DNA of 64,000 bases from Elephas maximus indicus. Lineage: Eukaryota; Chordata; Mammalia; Proboscidea; Elephantidae. The stretch is from contig NC_064826.1 of assembly GCF_024166365.1 (NCBI RefSeq), positions 20,112,001-20,176,000 on the forward strand, given 5' to 3'. The notes under the pieces are model-generated. The model saw nothing but the letters and a program-made list of their open reading frames with translations, did not search any database and had not been told where the DNA came from. Both the position numbers and the translations under genes were made by a program. Of this stretch, positions 24,480-37,422 are shown in pieces. Every line of letters begins with the position of its first letter. The stretch's first letter is position 1.

Positions 24480-26385
24480 AGAGAAGTGATCAGAAGTCCC
24501 AAATCTATCTAACAGGCATTCTAGAAAAAAAGAATAGGAAAGATAGAAGAAAAAGTCATGCAAAGCAATAAGAAAACTGAAAATGTCCTCTGAAAACCAT
24601 AGTGGATGAATTGAAAAAAAAAACACACATCAAGTGATATGATGAAATTTCAAAACAACAAAAAGAAACAGAAATCTGAAAAACTTCCAGAGACTAAAAA
24701 AATTAATTACTAATAAAATACTACCATATCAATATCAATCTTCTCCACAGCAATATTGGATATAAGATGACTATGGAAAATATTTTCAAAATTTTGTGGG
24801 AAAATAGTTCTAAACCTAGAATTCTATACCTACTCAAAATCTCATTCAAGTATGAGAGTGAAATAAAAACATTTCTGGATATGCAAGGACACAAAGAGTT
24901 TGCTTCCCTCAGATTCCTGCTGAAAGAATTACTCAAAGATATGTATCTGGAATAAATATAATAATAATCCAAGAAAAACAAACCATAAGGAAAAAAGTAG
25001 AGAAACCAGTAAAACCTTTAAGGCCAAATAAGCTCTGACTGGAAAGAAAAAAAAAAAAAAAAAGAGCAAAACTTTATTAACATTCAAAGCTAAAATCTCA
25101 GATGATATCAACCGGAAGAAATGTAGGGGCAAGAATGGGGGTTGCGAGAAAAGAAAATAGAAGAATGTTAAAATCATTTTCTTGTTGAGAAGGATATAGA
25201 AAGTAATTAAGACACATAATAGAAAAATACAAATTTAAGTATTGTACAAAAAATTTAAGACTATTCAATAGCTTCACTGATGAATTCCTTCAAACATTTA
25301 AGGAAGAGAATATCTATCATACACAAACTTTCAGAGAACAGAGAAACTCGTTTTATGAGACTAGTATAACCCTGAGACCAAAATCTGATAAGAAAATTAG
25401 AAATAATTATAGGTCAATACCTCTTATGAACATAGGCACAAAAATCCTAAGCAAAATATTAGCAAATGAAATCAAAGTTATATAACAAAGGACACAATTT
25501 CATGAGCAAGCAAAATTTATTCTAAGAATTTAAGACTGGTTTAACATTCAACAATCATCCAGTGTGATTCATCACATTTAACAGAATAAGGAGGAAAACC
25601 ATAAGACCACCTCAATTGATGCAGAAAAAGAATTTGATAAAATTCAACATCAAGCAAACTGGTAAAAAAAGAAAATTCTTCAAACTGGTAAAAGATATCC
25701 GTAATAAACCTACAGCTAATTTTACTGAAGGAGTCCTGGTGGTGCAACAGTTAAGCACTCGGCTAACCGAAAAGTTGGTTGTTCAAACCCACCCCACAGC
25801 TCCACAGAAAGAAGTCTAGGCAATCTGCTCCCGTAAAGATTACAGCTTAGAAAATCCTAAGGGGCAGTTCTAATCTGTCACACGGGGTCATTATGAGTTG
25901 GAACTGACTTGACGGCATTTAACAACAATTTTACTGAAAGGTAAAATATTGAACACTTTCACTGAAGGCTGGAAACAAGCTAAGAATGCTCATTATCCTC
26001 ACTTCTCTCTAAAATTGTACTGGAAATTCTAGCCAGTGTAATGAGGCAAGAAAAAGGGGGAGGATAAATATTGGAAAGGAAAAAATAAAACTGTATTTAT
26101 TTGCAGATGACATGATTGCATAAGTAGGAAATCCAAAAGAATCTATAAACAATTAGAGTAAGTGAATTTATCAAGGTTGCTGGATATAAGCTTAAAACAC
26201 AAAAAATAATTGTACTTTTATAAACCAGCAACAATCGGAAAATGAAATTTCTAAAAATAACACTTATGATAGTATCAAAAATAATAAAAAGTAGCTTATA
26301 ATATCTAAGAATAAATCTAATGAATAACGTGTAAGACATCTATACTGAAGATGACAAAACAGTGTTTAAGAAGTTAAAGAAAACC
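24480..26385 (+). mobile_element. L1 mosaic with an AfroSINE inside
   Basis: 24780-24960 is L1 (gaattctatacctactcaaa; gatatgcaaggacacaaaga). 25240-26380 is ORF2 reverse transcriptase material (gatgcagaaaaagaatttga; gcagatgacatgattgca). The AfroSINE at 25730-25926 interrupts it. Confidence 0.75.
25730..25926 (+). mobile_element. AfroSINE, long subtype, with 12-base target-site duplication
   Basis: Sense copy, gagtcctggtggtgcaacag to gacggcatttaacaac, flanked by aattttactgaa at 25718-25729 and 25927-25938. Confidence 0.92.
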
Positions 26386-26864
26386 TAAATAAATGGTGCC
26401 ACTTCAGAGAGAAGAGAAAAAAACCCAAGTCTCCGTATGCCCTGTAAGGTCCACCTTCTCAGCCTCTGAAGTTCTCCGACTGTTTCGTCTTTGCAGCCAT
26501 CCTTCCTACACAGCTGAACTTTATGATGATAACCTTATAGCAGCTGCTGCCTATGGTCACAGATGAGCCATCTATTCCTCAATACACATTCATTATATAA
26601 ATATATATTGAGTACCTACTATGTGTCTCCGGAAATGTAACATGAAGATGGCTCTGGTTAGTAGATGATGCTGATGCTAATATTCAAAAAGGCTAATACG
26701 ATTTGAGGCCAATAGTTAACTCACGTTGGCATAAGTCACCAAAGGTCTCATGCTGTGGGAACCTGAACACACATTCAAGTAGTCGCTCTGTTCTGACTTT
26801 CTCATTGCAAAAAAAGACTGGTTTTTGGTTTTGTTTTTTTTTTTAATCAAAACTGATTATGCAC

Positions 26865-27134
26865 TCTTAACTAGTAAAGAATGTCTTCTTTGAGCATTGT
26901 GCTCTTTTAAGAACTATCTATATGGAATCAAATTGACAATAGCAACTCAAAAGATTAAATAGGAGACTTAGGGGGCAATGAGTTTAGGTTAATGGAGGAG
27001 GAACAATTCAGAAAAGGAGGGTGAGAGAGAATGGTTACACGACTTGAAGAAAGTAATCAATGTGACTCGCTTGTACAACTGCTGAATTGGTGAATGCTCT
27101 GTTGTGTATATTCTCAACAAAAATAAATTTTTAA
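26865..27134 (+). mobile_element. Afrotherian L1-like retrotransposon family A, 5'-truncated insertion
   Basis: Flanked by aaaactgattatgcac at 26849-26864 and about 27135-27150, a clear target-site duplication. It ends caacaaaaataaattttt. The same sequence in reverse is at 60527-60805. Probably the 3' end of a lineage-specific LINE (inference); no coding part. Confidence 0.75.
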
Positions 27135-27149
27135 AAAACTGATTATGCA

Positions 27150-27362
27150 CTACACTTACCAAAATGGCTAACATAAAAAATAGTAATAACACTAAATGCT
27201 AGCAAGGATACAGAGAAACTGTATACGTTATTGGTAGGAATGAAAAATGGTACAGCCACTCTGAAAAAGAGTATGGCAGATTCTTATAAAACCAAACATC
27301 TGCTTATCCTATAAGTCGGCAACTGCACTCTTGGGCATTTATCCAAGGGAAATAAAATCCCC
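27150..27362 (+). mobile_element. L1 fragment
   Basis: Sense ORF2 end: gctagcaaggatacagagaa, tggtacagccactctgaa, gggcatttatccaagggaaa. Confidence 0.75.
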
Positions 27363-28337
27363 CCTTGTCATTTTGGTTTATGTTATTAGTTATTCAAGTA
27401 TCACTTTACTGAAAAAATAGGCTTGTTGGTTGAGAAGGCTTGTCTTAAGGGGGGAGGGGAGCAAAAGAGAAGTTACATCAAGACTCAAATTGAAAATAGT
27501 ATTCATAAAGGACTGAATCTCGGCTATACTCTCCTTGTTTAGAAAGAGTAAAAACAATATGGGCTGCAAATTCTACAGATTAAAACTTAATCAAAATTTA
27601 TTATAATTCATAAGCCCCCCAAAAAAAATAATAAACCCAAGTTAGATTAAAATATTAAATCTGAATCCAATGAACATAAAAACCCTGGGAACATTACTGA
27701 TTTATAAAGTAGTATTATCACATTCTTAATGTTGACGAATAGTTGTCAAAACTTTGAAATAAAAACCCCACCCTCCTGGCTCAGTTTAACCGTACAAACC
27801 CTCTGACAGGAAGAGTTAACTATAAATACACCATAAACTATATGTAGCATACTAAATGGTGTCTCAGGCCCTCCCGAGTCTAAAAGCTGTACAATTCTCA
27901 ATGGAATAAAAAATGCTCCAAGAACCTCAGAACCACTTAGTCCAATGGCTCCTGAGATGTTCAACTGGCAGACCCGCTGCAAGCTTATTAAAAAACAAAC
28001 AAAAAACACATTATCAGGCCCACCCCAGTAGGTTTGGCATATTAACTTTGGGGGAATCAGGTTCCATTGAGACTAATAAAAATTACTGGCTCACTTCCTA
28101 GAAAAATGCACATATATTCACAATTTTACATATGATACAATCCCCTGAAGACCATCCACAGATCCATGGATTGATGGGTCCCAGGTGAAAAAAAAATACA
28201 ATTTTGACTTAGAATGATATAATTGTTTCCAAAGGGGCAACTAAATGAAAGAGAGAACATATTTATTCCATATTGTACCAAAAAAACAAAACTAGATGAA
28301 ACTCACAGAAGTTGCAGCTGAATTTAAGGCAACCAGT

Positions 28338-28465
28338 TGTGATAACTGTTGTTGTTGATAGCTGTTGAGTCGGCTCCAACTCACTATGTACAAAACAAAA
28401 CATTGCCAGGTCCTGTGCCATCCTCACAATCGTTGGTATGTTTGAGCCCGTTGTTGCTGCTATTT
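28338..28465 (-). mobile_element. RTE-type LINE 3' end fragment
   Basis: Antisense: gttgagtcggctccaactca, then aacattgccaggtcctgtgc and gtatgtttgagcccgttgtt, the same order as at 5865-5975. Confidence 0.7.
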
Positions 28466-28649
28466 TGTGATCATCTGACTTGTCAAAAAACATACAGCTC
28501 TCTATGCAAAGTAATGGGCAGTATATTGCTCTAAGAATTAGAAATAAAGAGATCTCTTTAAAATACAGATTAAAAAAATATGTAGGTCTGTTGCAGCAAG
28601 GATTCCACCACTGGGCAGGAGAGGGATCAGATGACTTCTAACATTGTAA

Positions 28650-28849
28650 GATTCCAAGAAGCCCAGACGGCGCAAAAGGTTACGAGCTCGGCTGCTACCC
28701 GAAAAGTTGGTGATTCAGCAGCCCCAAGGAAGAAAGATCTGGCGATCTGCTTCCGTAAAGCTAACTGCCAAGGAGACCCAACGGGGCACTTCTGCTCTGT
28801 CACAGGTACTCACTGAGTCAAAACCCACTCCACAGCACCTGACAACAAC
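28650..28849 (+). mobile_element. AfroSINE, long subtype
   Basis: Sense copy, agcccagacggcgcaaaagg to cacctgacaacaacg; keeps several CpGs. Confidence 0.82.
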
Positions 28850-30575
28850 GAGATTTGTTGAAGAGGGGGGAAAAGATAAAAATTCACTTATTTTTACTGC
28901 TTACAGGCTATTTGCTTTCTGTGTTTGCAAGATTAAAAATACAAACAACTGCTTGCATTTGTACTCCACGTGTATCTGTGTCAATGTGTGTAACGTTTTG
29001 AAATGTAAACTATAGCCAGAAAATCTGTTTTTCTCAATATCACCTTTTTCTGTTTTATCTCTAGCAATTTTTTTTTGCAAACTTTTCAAAAAAGTAAAAT
29101 CAGTATAGAATACAACCTACAACCCTAGGAAATAACCCAACCAGTTTCCTTACTAACAACTGAATACCTGAATTCTAATTAAACTGAAGTAAAAATTCTA
29201 CAGTAATAACCCACTCATAAGTTAAAACACATTATTTGGTTGTCTCTTGCTTCTGGATTTCTTATACCCTACCTTGAATATTCAAAGAATAACCCTTCTC
29301 CCCAAAACCAGCTTTGAGAGAGAGAAGGAAAGACTATGAATTGGGTAAATGCAGATGCAGGAGATTAAATGTAGAAACAAATTTTTTCAATCAATACATT
29401 CTGACAGTGCCTGATGAACCAAAATTTTGCGAGCGAGCTCCTCCTTTAAAGGACACCAGAGATGGACAGGTAGCTCTTAGTCACAGAGCCCTCCCATTTC
29501 GGCAAGTGAAACTGAGCAAATGGAAGCCTGCAACTTCTCATAGTTACATGGCTGTATGCAGAAGTGTCATTTATTGCTTTGGCTACTCAATCTGTTCCTT
29601 AAATAAAACTAGAAAAGTCATTGATTTTGAAGTGAAGACGTAACAGTTTTTTATGAACTCACTTGCCCTTTGCTCAAGTCTCCAGTTTCTGTTGGCAAAT
29701 CCAAAGCTTTTAAGAAAATACCTAGACTTGACCAAAGGCAATAAAACCTTGAGAGGCACTACATCTGGCATAAAGCAACAAAATATTCACTAAATAACAA
29801 ATGTTTAAAATCTGGTACTTAAGAAAAACCGACTTCAAATAACTGAATTTGCAATAGCAAATTATATACAAAAGGCAGCGTGCCAATAACAGTATCTTAA
29901 ATACAAAACTAAAAACTGTCAGCTATAAATACTGCCAAAGTAGGCATGATTTCTCGTAAGACATCTGCATGAAGCATTCAATCCAGAAATTAGTTATTCT
30001 TTAGTCAGAAATAAAAATTTCAAAAGGTAACAATTCACAAGGACATTTGCACTGAAGTATTTTTTTCTATAAATGCACAGGCAAGTTTTGCACTTAAAAT
30101 CATAATTGAGCAATTGTAATGTCACTTTAAGAAGTTATTTCTCTCCCTAAATGGTTTTCAATGTTTTGTTTTGTGTAAGTGCCTGTGTGTTTAAAGGTAA
30201 ACATGCTTTACTTCCTTCCAAATACCAAGCTTGGAGCATACATTAGAAGAAACTTCATATTCTTGCATCAATTTGTATATATGTGTATATTTTAAAGAAT
30301 TTGTTTTATGTGACACCAAGATGTTTGTGGCTAGCAGTTTGATCAATTACACATCTGATTCAAATTAATTGAGTTGACAGTTTGTTGAAGCCATATGGCA
30401 GGAGCTACTGTGAGTAAAAAGGGAAACAACTCAAAGAAAAAGCACCATTCAACTCCAAAGACTATCTTTTTCTTACTAGTCATTACACTTTTAATTTCAC
30501 TATCTAGTCTTACAGACAACTCCATGATCGCATCTTAGATGATGTGTAGAGTAAATTCATTGAAATATAGTGACT

Positions 30576-30732
30576 ACAGCCCTAGCGGCGCAGTGGTTAA
30601 GAGCTTGGCTGCTAACCAAGAGGTTGGCAGTTTGAATCCACCAGTCGCTCCTTAGAGACCCTATAGGGCAGTTCTGCTCTGTCCTATATGGTCACTATGA
30701 GTAGGAATGGACTCAAAGGCAATGGGTTTTGG
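30576..30732 (+). mobile_element. AfroSINE
   Basis: Sense copy from acagccctagcggcgcagtg to ggcaatgggttttggt. Confidence 0.86.
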
Positions 30733-30739
30733 TACAGTG

Positions 30740-30995
30740 AATATGAAAAGAATGAATCAGGCTGGATTCTAAACACAGTAAGAAGCCACTGAAGGATTTT
30801 GATCTGAGAAGTAATAATTATAGTTGTGTTTTAGGAAGATTAATCTTGTGTCGGTATGCCGAATGAATTAAGAAAGGACTGGAAACTACAAAAACCATTA
30901 TTAGAGTATTCCAGTTTAAAGCAGTGAAGGCCTGAATTATAGAAGCAACAGAAAGAACTGGAAAGAACAGGGGAACGGAAAACAGTGCAACACAA
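30740..30995 (-). mobile_element. L2 fragment, antisense
   Basis: Antisense L2 coding region: agaagccactgaaggatttt, gatctgagaagtaataatta, cagtgaaggcctgaattat. Confidence 0.5.
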
Positions 30996-30999
30996 CAAA

Positions 31000-31370
31000 G
31001 TCCAAGGGCATGGACTTTGGAAACACACTGCTTAGGTCCAAATCTCTCGCTTGCTAGCTGTTAAGACCTGGGCAAAGTCTTATCCCCTGTGTCTCAGTAT
31101 CCTCATCTATAAAATAGGGATATTAAGGGCACCTATTCCTGGTGATGGCAGTGGTTAAGCGCTTAGCTGCCAACTGAAAGGTCGGCAGTTAGGAGCCACC
31201 AGGCACTCCATGGAAGAAAGATGTGGCAGTCTGCTTCGGGGAACATTTCAGCTTTGGAAACCCTGTGGGACAGTTCTACTCTGTCCTATAGGGTCACTAG
31301 GAAAGAGTTGGAATCAACTTGACAGCAACTGGTTTTAACCCCTCATTGGGTTTTTATAAGTAAATGTTTA
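31000..31370 (+). repeat. MIR split by an AfroSINE
   Basis: Sense MIR at 31000-31134 (ggcatggactttggaaac; catctataaaatagggatat) and probably 31338-31370. The AfroSINE lies between. Confidence 0.65.
31135..31337 (+). mobile_element. AfroSINE, long subtype
   Basis: Sense copy, ggtgatggcagtggttaagc to gacagcaactggtttt. Confidence 0.84.
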
Positions 31371-31384
31371 CAAAAGTGAAAATT

Positions 31385-31565
31385 TTAAAAACACAGATAT
31401 TAAAAGGCAATATTGATCACTATTTCATTGCAACAATGTTTTAAATAGTAAAAGACCAGAAACAACCTAAATATCCATCAAGAGGGTGGCTGGTAAATTA
31501 TAGGGCATCCATATAATGAAATATTTTCAGCTACAAAAAAAAAAAAAGAAATTTAAATGTGCTAA
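31385..31565 (+). mobile_element. L1 fragment
   Basis: Sense L1: agaccagaaacaacctaaat, gggcatccatataatgaaat. Confidence 0.65.
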
Positions 31566-31572
31566 TATATAC

Positions 31573-31732
31573 AGGAACCCGGTGGTACAGTAGTTAAGCA
31601 CTTGGCTGCTAACTAAATGGTCAACAGTTCGAATCCACCAGCCACCCCTTGGAAACACTATGGGACAGTTCTACTCTGTCCCATAAGGTCACTATGAGTT
31701 GAAATCAACTCAGCAGCAACGGATTTGGTTTG
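31573..31732 (+). mobile_element. AfroSINE
   Basis: Sense copy, aggaacccggtggtacagta to cagcaacggatttggttt. Confidence 0.86.
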
Positions 31733-31745
31733 CTTAATACATATA

Positions 31746-31975
31746 GGGAGTCTCGGGAGGAGCAAACAGTTAAGCATTCAACTACTAACCAAAAGGTTGG
31801 GAGTTTGAACCCACACAGAGGTGCCCCAAAAGAAAGGCCTGGTCTTTCACTTGCAAGTGACCCTATGAAAACAGAGGAGAGCTGCCCCATACGGTTTCCA
31901 AGGCTGTAATCCTTATGAATCACCGATGTATCAGTGAGCAGCTGAGCACTTAACCACTGTGCCACCAAGGCTCCT
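31746..31975. mobile_element. Two joined AfroSINE pieces in opposite orientation
   Basis: 31746-31850 is a sense head (gagtctcgggaggagcaaac); about 31851-31975 is antisense, ending ccaccaaggctcct. Confidence 0.7.
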
Positions 31976-32875
31976 TCATGGTCATCTACAGTACTGTCCT
32001 AATAGCATTAGAGTCTACCACTTTAGAATCTTATCTTACTCAAGCCCTCAGGCATATTGGACTAGGTGACCTCTCCCTCCTCGAAAACTCTTTTCTTGGC
32101 CTCTGTGAAACCAAACAGTCCTGGTTTCCCTCCTATTTTACTGACTTCCTTTTCCTTGGCTCCTTTCCTCCTCACCTTGAAGACTTTCGCCCTTATTACT
32201 ATTTAATCTTCCTTGGTGATCTCATCCAGTCAAATGGCTTTAAAGACCACATATATGCTAATAATTCCCAGATTTATATCTTGAGCCTCCACTTCTTCTT
32301 TGATTGATATATGAAGATTTCCCACCCTCATAGTTCTACTCTGTCCTATAGGGTCACTATGAGTTGCAATCGACTCGACGGCAGTGGGTTTAGCGGTTTT
32401 GTGATCATCTGCTTGGAGGTCAAATAGGCATCTCAAGATTAACATGGCCAAAACATGTTAAACTCTTCATTTACCCTCACAATCCTGCTGCTTCCAATCT
32501 GTTTCATCCCTTTTAATGACACCACCATCTAGCCAGTTGCTCAAGACAAAAACTTAGGAGTCATCTTGATTCCTCTCTTTCCATCAAATCTCACAGCAGA
32601 TCCTATTGATGCTACTTTCAAACATATCTCATATTCAACCACTTCTCCACACCTCTACCACTAATACCCTTGTCTAAGCTACCATCATCTATCTTTTTAG
32701 CAGAGTATCCCAATAGTCTTCTAATGGCCTCAATGCTTCACATTCATCATCCCCCACAATCCATTCTTCTTCCAGGAGCTAAAGGGAGCTTTAAAAAATG
32801 TAAATCACATCACTCCTCCTGCTTAAAATTGTCCAAAACCTTCCCTTCACATTTAGAATAAAGACCCCTCACAAA
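31976..32875 (+). mobile_element. L2 LINE, ORF2 end, with an AfroSINE piece inside
   Basis: Sense L2: a YADD-like segment (atatgctaataattcccag), then aagattaacatggccaaaac, aggagtcatcttgattcctc, atcacatcactcctcctgct. Dead: stops in all frames. 32332-32396 is a truncated AfroSINE. Confidence 0.7.
32332..32396 (+). mobile_element. AfroSINE, 3' fragment
   Basis: Only the tail, agttctactctgtcctatag to gacggcagtgggttt. Confidence 0.8.
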
Positions 32876-33540
32876 GTCTGTTTTAGACATGCTGAACTTG
32901 AGGGGTATAACGCATCTAAGTGGAAAAACCAAGCGTATGGCACTTGTAGAAAGATTTGGGTAGATGTCACAAAGTGACATGACTGGCATGTGGACAGAAA
33001 CCAAAACCATGGGTTTGGAAGAGAACATCTGAAATAAGTTTAAAAGAGAAAGGACAGAGGATAGGACCAAGATCTGTGAACTCCAATACATAAAGGCCTG
33101 GTAGAAGAGGAAGAGCTGGCAAACATGATGTGGTTGAGAGGCCAGACACATAAAAAGAAAACTAGGCCCGATATCAGGGAAGCCAGAGCAAAAGGATGTT
33201 GCAAAATGAAGAGAGATCAAGTAAGATGGAGATTGATAAGGCTCGCTTGATTTGACATAAGAAAAGCCTTTTGTGGCTTTAGCAAGAGCTATTTCAGAGA
33301 AGTGATGGGGAGCTATGGCAGTGAAGACAGGAATGCTTTTACAAACTTGATTATAAAAGGAGAGATCAGAAAGAGAAAACCTGAGGAAGTTTAAATGCTA
33401 CAGGAAGGATTCAATGGAGAGAAAAGTTGAAGACACAGGACAGGACAGAGCAGTGATAATGTAAATTTTCTGAAAAGGCAGAAGGGGTTAGACTCAAGGC
33501 ACAGATGGAAGGATGTTACAACTACTTCTGATAATATTCA
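32876..33540 (-). mobile_element. L2 fragment, antisense
   Basis: Antisense L2 coding region: gacatgctgaacttgagggg, aggataggaccaagatctgt, gaagagctggcaaacatgat. It abuts a sense L2, giving an inverted arrangement. Confidence 0.6.
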
Positions 33541-33914
33541 ACATAAAATTCTATTTAAAAAAGTACTTGGAAGAACTTGCTAAATTCCTTCAGAAAAAAT
33601 AAAAGGTATTTAGACTTGCCTTGGAAATTCTATAAGGCAGACTTGTGCAACGTAAAATAACCTAAACTCAGCTTTCTTGCAAGAAAAACTATGGGCATTG
33701 ACAATTACTAATTCATTGAATAAACAGTTCCTAAAAGCCTACTATGAGCTGGGAAGTGTTCTCATCCATGTGGAAAATAATGATAAATAAGACATTAATT
33801 TTGCTTTTAAGAAACCCATTGCTAGTGAGCAAACAAACTTGTAGACAAATACCTGCAAGTCAATATAGCAAGTACTGTGATCCTTTGGATATACAAAGGA
33901 AAACAGTGGCACAA

Positions 33915-34150
33915 AGAAGAGGCAGAACAGCATGGGCTTTGAAGTCACACTGCATCTGAGCCCTAACTCTGACATTTATTAGCTATATAACCTTTGGGCA
34001 AGCTATATAGCTTCTCTCTAAGCCTCAGTTTTTTCATCACAAAAGAAGATAAAAAATTACCTACCTCACAAGGTTATGAGGATTAAATAAGTTAATGCTC
34101 ATAAAACACCTTGGACAGGCCAGTAGTTACTCAGTAAATGTAAGCTATTT
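33915..34150 (+). repeat. MIR
   Basis: Nearly full sense MIR: catgggctttgaagtcacac, aagcctcagttttttcatc, ggttatgaggattaaataag. Confidence 0.8.
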
Positions 34151-34439
34151 ATATTAAAAAAGAGAATAGAAAAAAAGTCTTGTAAATTTAAGTATACTTG
34201 GATGGGTCTTAGAAGACAAGTAGGAGAATGGCACTCCGAGAAGAAGAAATGGCATGTGCAGAATCATGAAACAGTGTGCTATTGCAGGAAATTGCAAAGT
34301 TTTTAAAAAATCTCTTCCCCCCAACCCACCTTGTTCCAAGAAAAATTTAAGGCAGCTAACTGCAAATAGTTCTGTATAGCTGAAATATAAAGTGAGATTG
34401 GAGAGGCAGAAAGGGATAAATATAAGAGGGTAAGGAGGA

Positions 34440-34830
34440 AAACTGACAAGACTTTGTGACCACTGTATAAAAGAAAAGAGATCTAATGTGACTCACAGGT
34501 TTCTGGCTTGAGTCACTAAATTGATGATGTGGCCATTAAATCAGTCAGGGTAAGAAACACAGAAGGAAGAACAGATTTGGCAGGGAAGATGATAAGATTG
34601 TTTTTTGAACATGTCGAATTTAAGGTACTTACCAATCTTTTTTTTTTTTACCAATCGCCTCGGTAGAAATGTCTAGTAGCCATTGGTAAACAGGCCAGAA
34701 AGAGATGCATGGGTTGGAGATAGATTTGGGAGTTGTCATCCAGAGAAAATATAAAAGAAGGGGAAAAAAGGCACTTTTGGACACCAATATTAAAGAGGCA
34801 GGTAAAGGAAAAATAATGATAAGTTCAAGA
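34440..34830 (-). mobile_element. L2 fragment, antisense
   Basis: Antisense L2: caggtttctggcttgagtca, gaacatgtcgaatttaaggt, gggttggagatagatttggg. Confidence 0.6.
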
Positions 34831-35819
34831 GGTAAAACGGTAACTAGGAGCTCTTTAGGAATAGGGACTTTGTCTTATTATTAAGTATCTCCAGGACCTA
34901 GCATAGGAGGTGGTCAATATCAAAGTCTACAGTGGTTAGGTAGGATGAAGACTAAGAGCAGTCTACTAGATTTAGCAATTAGGAAGTTATTACCTTAGCA
35001 AGAGCGCTTGAGTGGAACAATGGAGGCAGAAGTGAGGCTGCAGTGCATTGAAAGAAAAAGAGAAAGAAAGAAATGAAAACAGACAACAGAATCTACTCTT
35101 TCTGAAAGCTTGGCTGTGGAGGAAAAAGGTAAAACAGGACATCAGCTAGAAAAAAACCTACAAGGTCACTTATATAGTAAATTGAGGAAGAACAATCTTA
35201 CCTAATAAAGTAACAGAAAATATGAACAAGGGTTGTGAGTAAAACATTTAAATATAAGTTTTAAGAGACTCCCAAGTTCCTACTGGTAATATATAATACA
35301 GTATTAAATAAAACAAAATGGACTGATACAGAGCTAAAGAAAAGTAAGCTGTCTTTAATTGGAATTATTATGATTTCTCTCATTTCAATTTTTCTATATT
35401 TCCCAAATTTTAATAATGAGCTTGTGTTTCTTTTATCATGGTGATGATGGGGCTTAGGAACAATAAATTTTACCAAAATTTATGATGCTTCAAGGGCAGA
35501 AAAGATTTAAGAGATTCTAGCTAAAGGAAGATACATAAGCCAACAGAAAGAGATGAAATATAAGCAGACAGAATGCAGGAAAGAAATAGAAAGGAAAAAT
35601 AAAACCAACACACAAGATCTTCACTGGGGTCAGCACAAAGGAGGACAGACACTGCTTAAAACACAGTAAAGGCTACAGACAACAGGATTGAGAAAGGCAA
35701 GCAAGATATAAATGGGAATTTTAAGAAAAAGTTAAAAAGGGTTAGCTATGGAAGATTTGGAAGGCATACAGAGGCGATTCAAAACCTAAATACTGGGTGC
35801 ACCTGAAGAGATCTGAAAT

Positions 35820-36965
35820 AATGGAATATTTAAAAATATAATTCAATAAAACTTTCAGAGCATTATGTTGAATCTACATATTGAAAGTACAGCTCTGACC
35901 CAAGAAAAAGTGACAAAACAATCCCCACAGTCACTTGTCCTGGTAAAGGGACTAAACCCCAATGATAAAGAAAAATGTCCTACAGGAATCCAGGCAAATG
36001 GATCAAATGACCTATGAGGAAGTTAAAAAAAAAACGTATCAGGCAAATGCCAGACTTTTCCACAGCAACATTCAATACTAGAAGAACGGGAAGCAATGCC
36101 TAAAAAGTCTTCAAAAGGAAGAGAGTGGGAACATTCAAGAATTCAGGGCATAAAGTTCCCATGAGCTCTTCCTTCAGAAGTCAATCCAGAGATAAATGAA
36201 AAGACTTCAGTAAAATAATGGCAATGAGTTCAAATCCATTAAACTATATGACTAAGATTAAAACAAATGCGAGATCATAAATGGATGCTAAAATTAGAGG
36301 TTAAAAGTATGATGAGAAATCGAATATTTACACAGTCTCAAAGTATAGCACAAGATACTAAAAAACAAAAACAAAAAAATAGTAACTTTACAGCAGAAAA
36401 CTTGGCAGGCACCACTTTAACCAAGTGACCAATGTTAACATCCCAGTAATGAGTAATGGGGCATACCAATATCACATGCCTCCTTACATGATGCACTGAA
36501 AGGGTACAAGATCACTTCTGTGGTATTCCTGTCAAAAATCTGTAACCTAAATTTTATCATGGCGAAACTTCAGACAAACCCAAACTGAGCGGCATTCTAC
36601 AAAATAATTGGCTAGTACTCTTCAATAAAAAGTGTCAAAGTCATGAAAGACAAAAATGGTGGGCTGTCCCAGATTAAGAAAGCATGACAACTAAATACAA
36701 GGTGTGATCCTAGATTAGCTCCTGGTCCAGAAGAAGGTAGTGGGATAATTGACAAATTGGAAAAAGGTATGTAGGTTAGTTAATAGCATTGTATCATTGT
36801 TAATTTCCTGGGTTTTGATCATCACACCATGGACATGTTAAACATTAACGTTTGGGGAAGCCAGATGAAGAGTGCGTATACAGGAAATGTCTGGACTATA
36901 TTTGTAACTTCTTTAAAGTCTGAAGTTATTTCAAAATTAAGACTTTAAAAACTTTTAAATTTAAA
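35820..36965 (+). mobile_element. L1 3' region
   Basis: 36390-36960 matches the 3' untranslated region at 8945-9830 and ends at gaagttatttcaaaattaag. The left part is L1-like (ccacagcaacattcaatact). Confidence 0.65.
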
Positions 36966-37422
36966 AAATTAATATGGGACTTATGATCACATGATCTTGC
37001 TGAAGGCAAAGGGAATATGGAATGGGCAGTGGAAGGTAATTATAAATACCAGCTACAGCCACATGCCCTGGGTGAAGAAAAGTGAGAGAAATTGTTATGA
37101 GTATTTCTTTCTTATTTTCTTATGAATATGTTTGTGTGTGTGTATCTCTGTTCTCTTCCCTCTCTATCCCCTTACTTATTATATAACATAAAATGTAGTT
37201 AACTTTACATCATAGTATTTAAGTTATAAGATATCTAGAAGAAGAGTGGGCATTACCCAAAGACCCTGTATCCTCTCTGAGAAAGGGGTTAGCGCATTTG
37301 CGATTGTGTGCAGGATAGCCGTACCATGCCTGGCGAAAGTACGGCTTTGTTACTGTCTTTATTTGGAGATTGAGTACGGTTTAAGAAGATGTGCATGCGT
37401 GCCAAGTTGACAAGGGGTGGAC

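Noticed and set aside
29314..29643. 109-codon frame followed by AATAAA near 29602
   Set aside because: No domain, no splice context and no homology that I recognise; the AATAAA lies inside the frame. Kept only as part of the SINE-free stretch.
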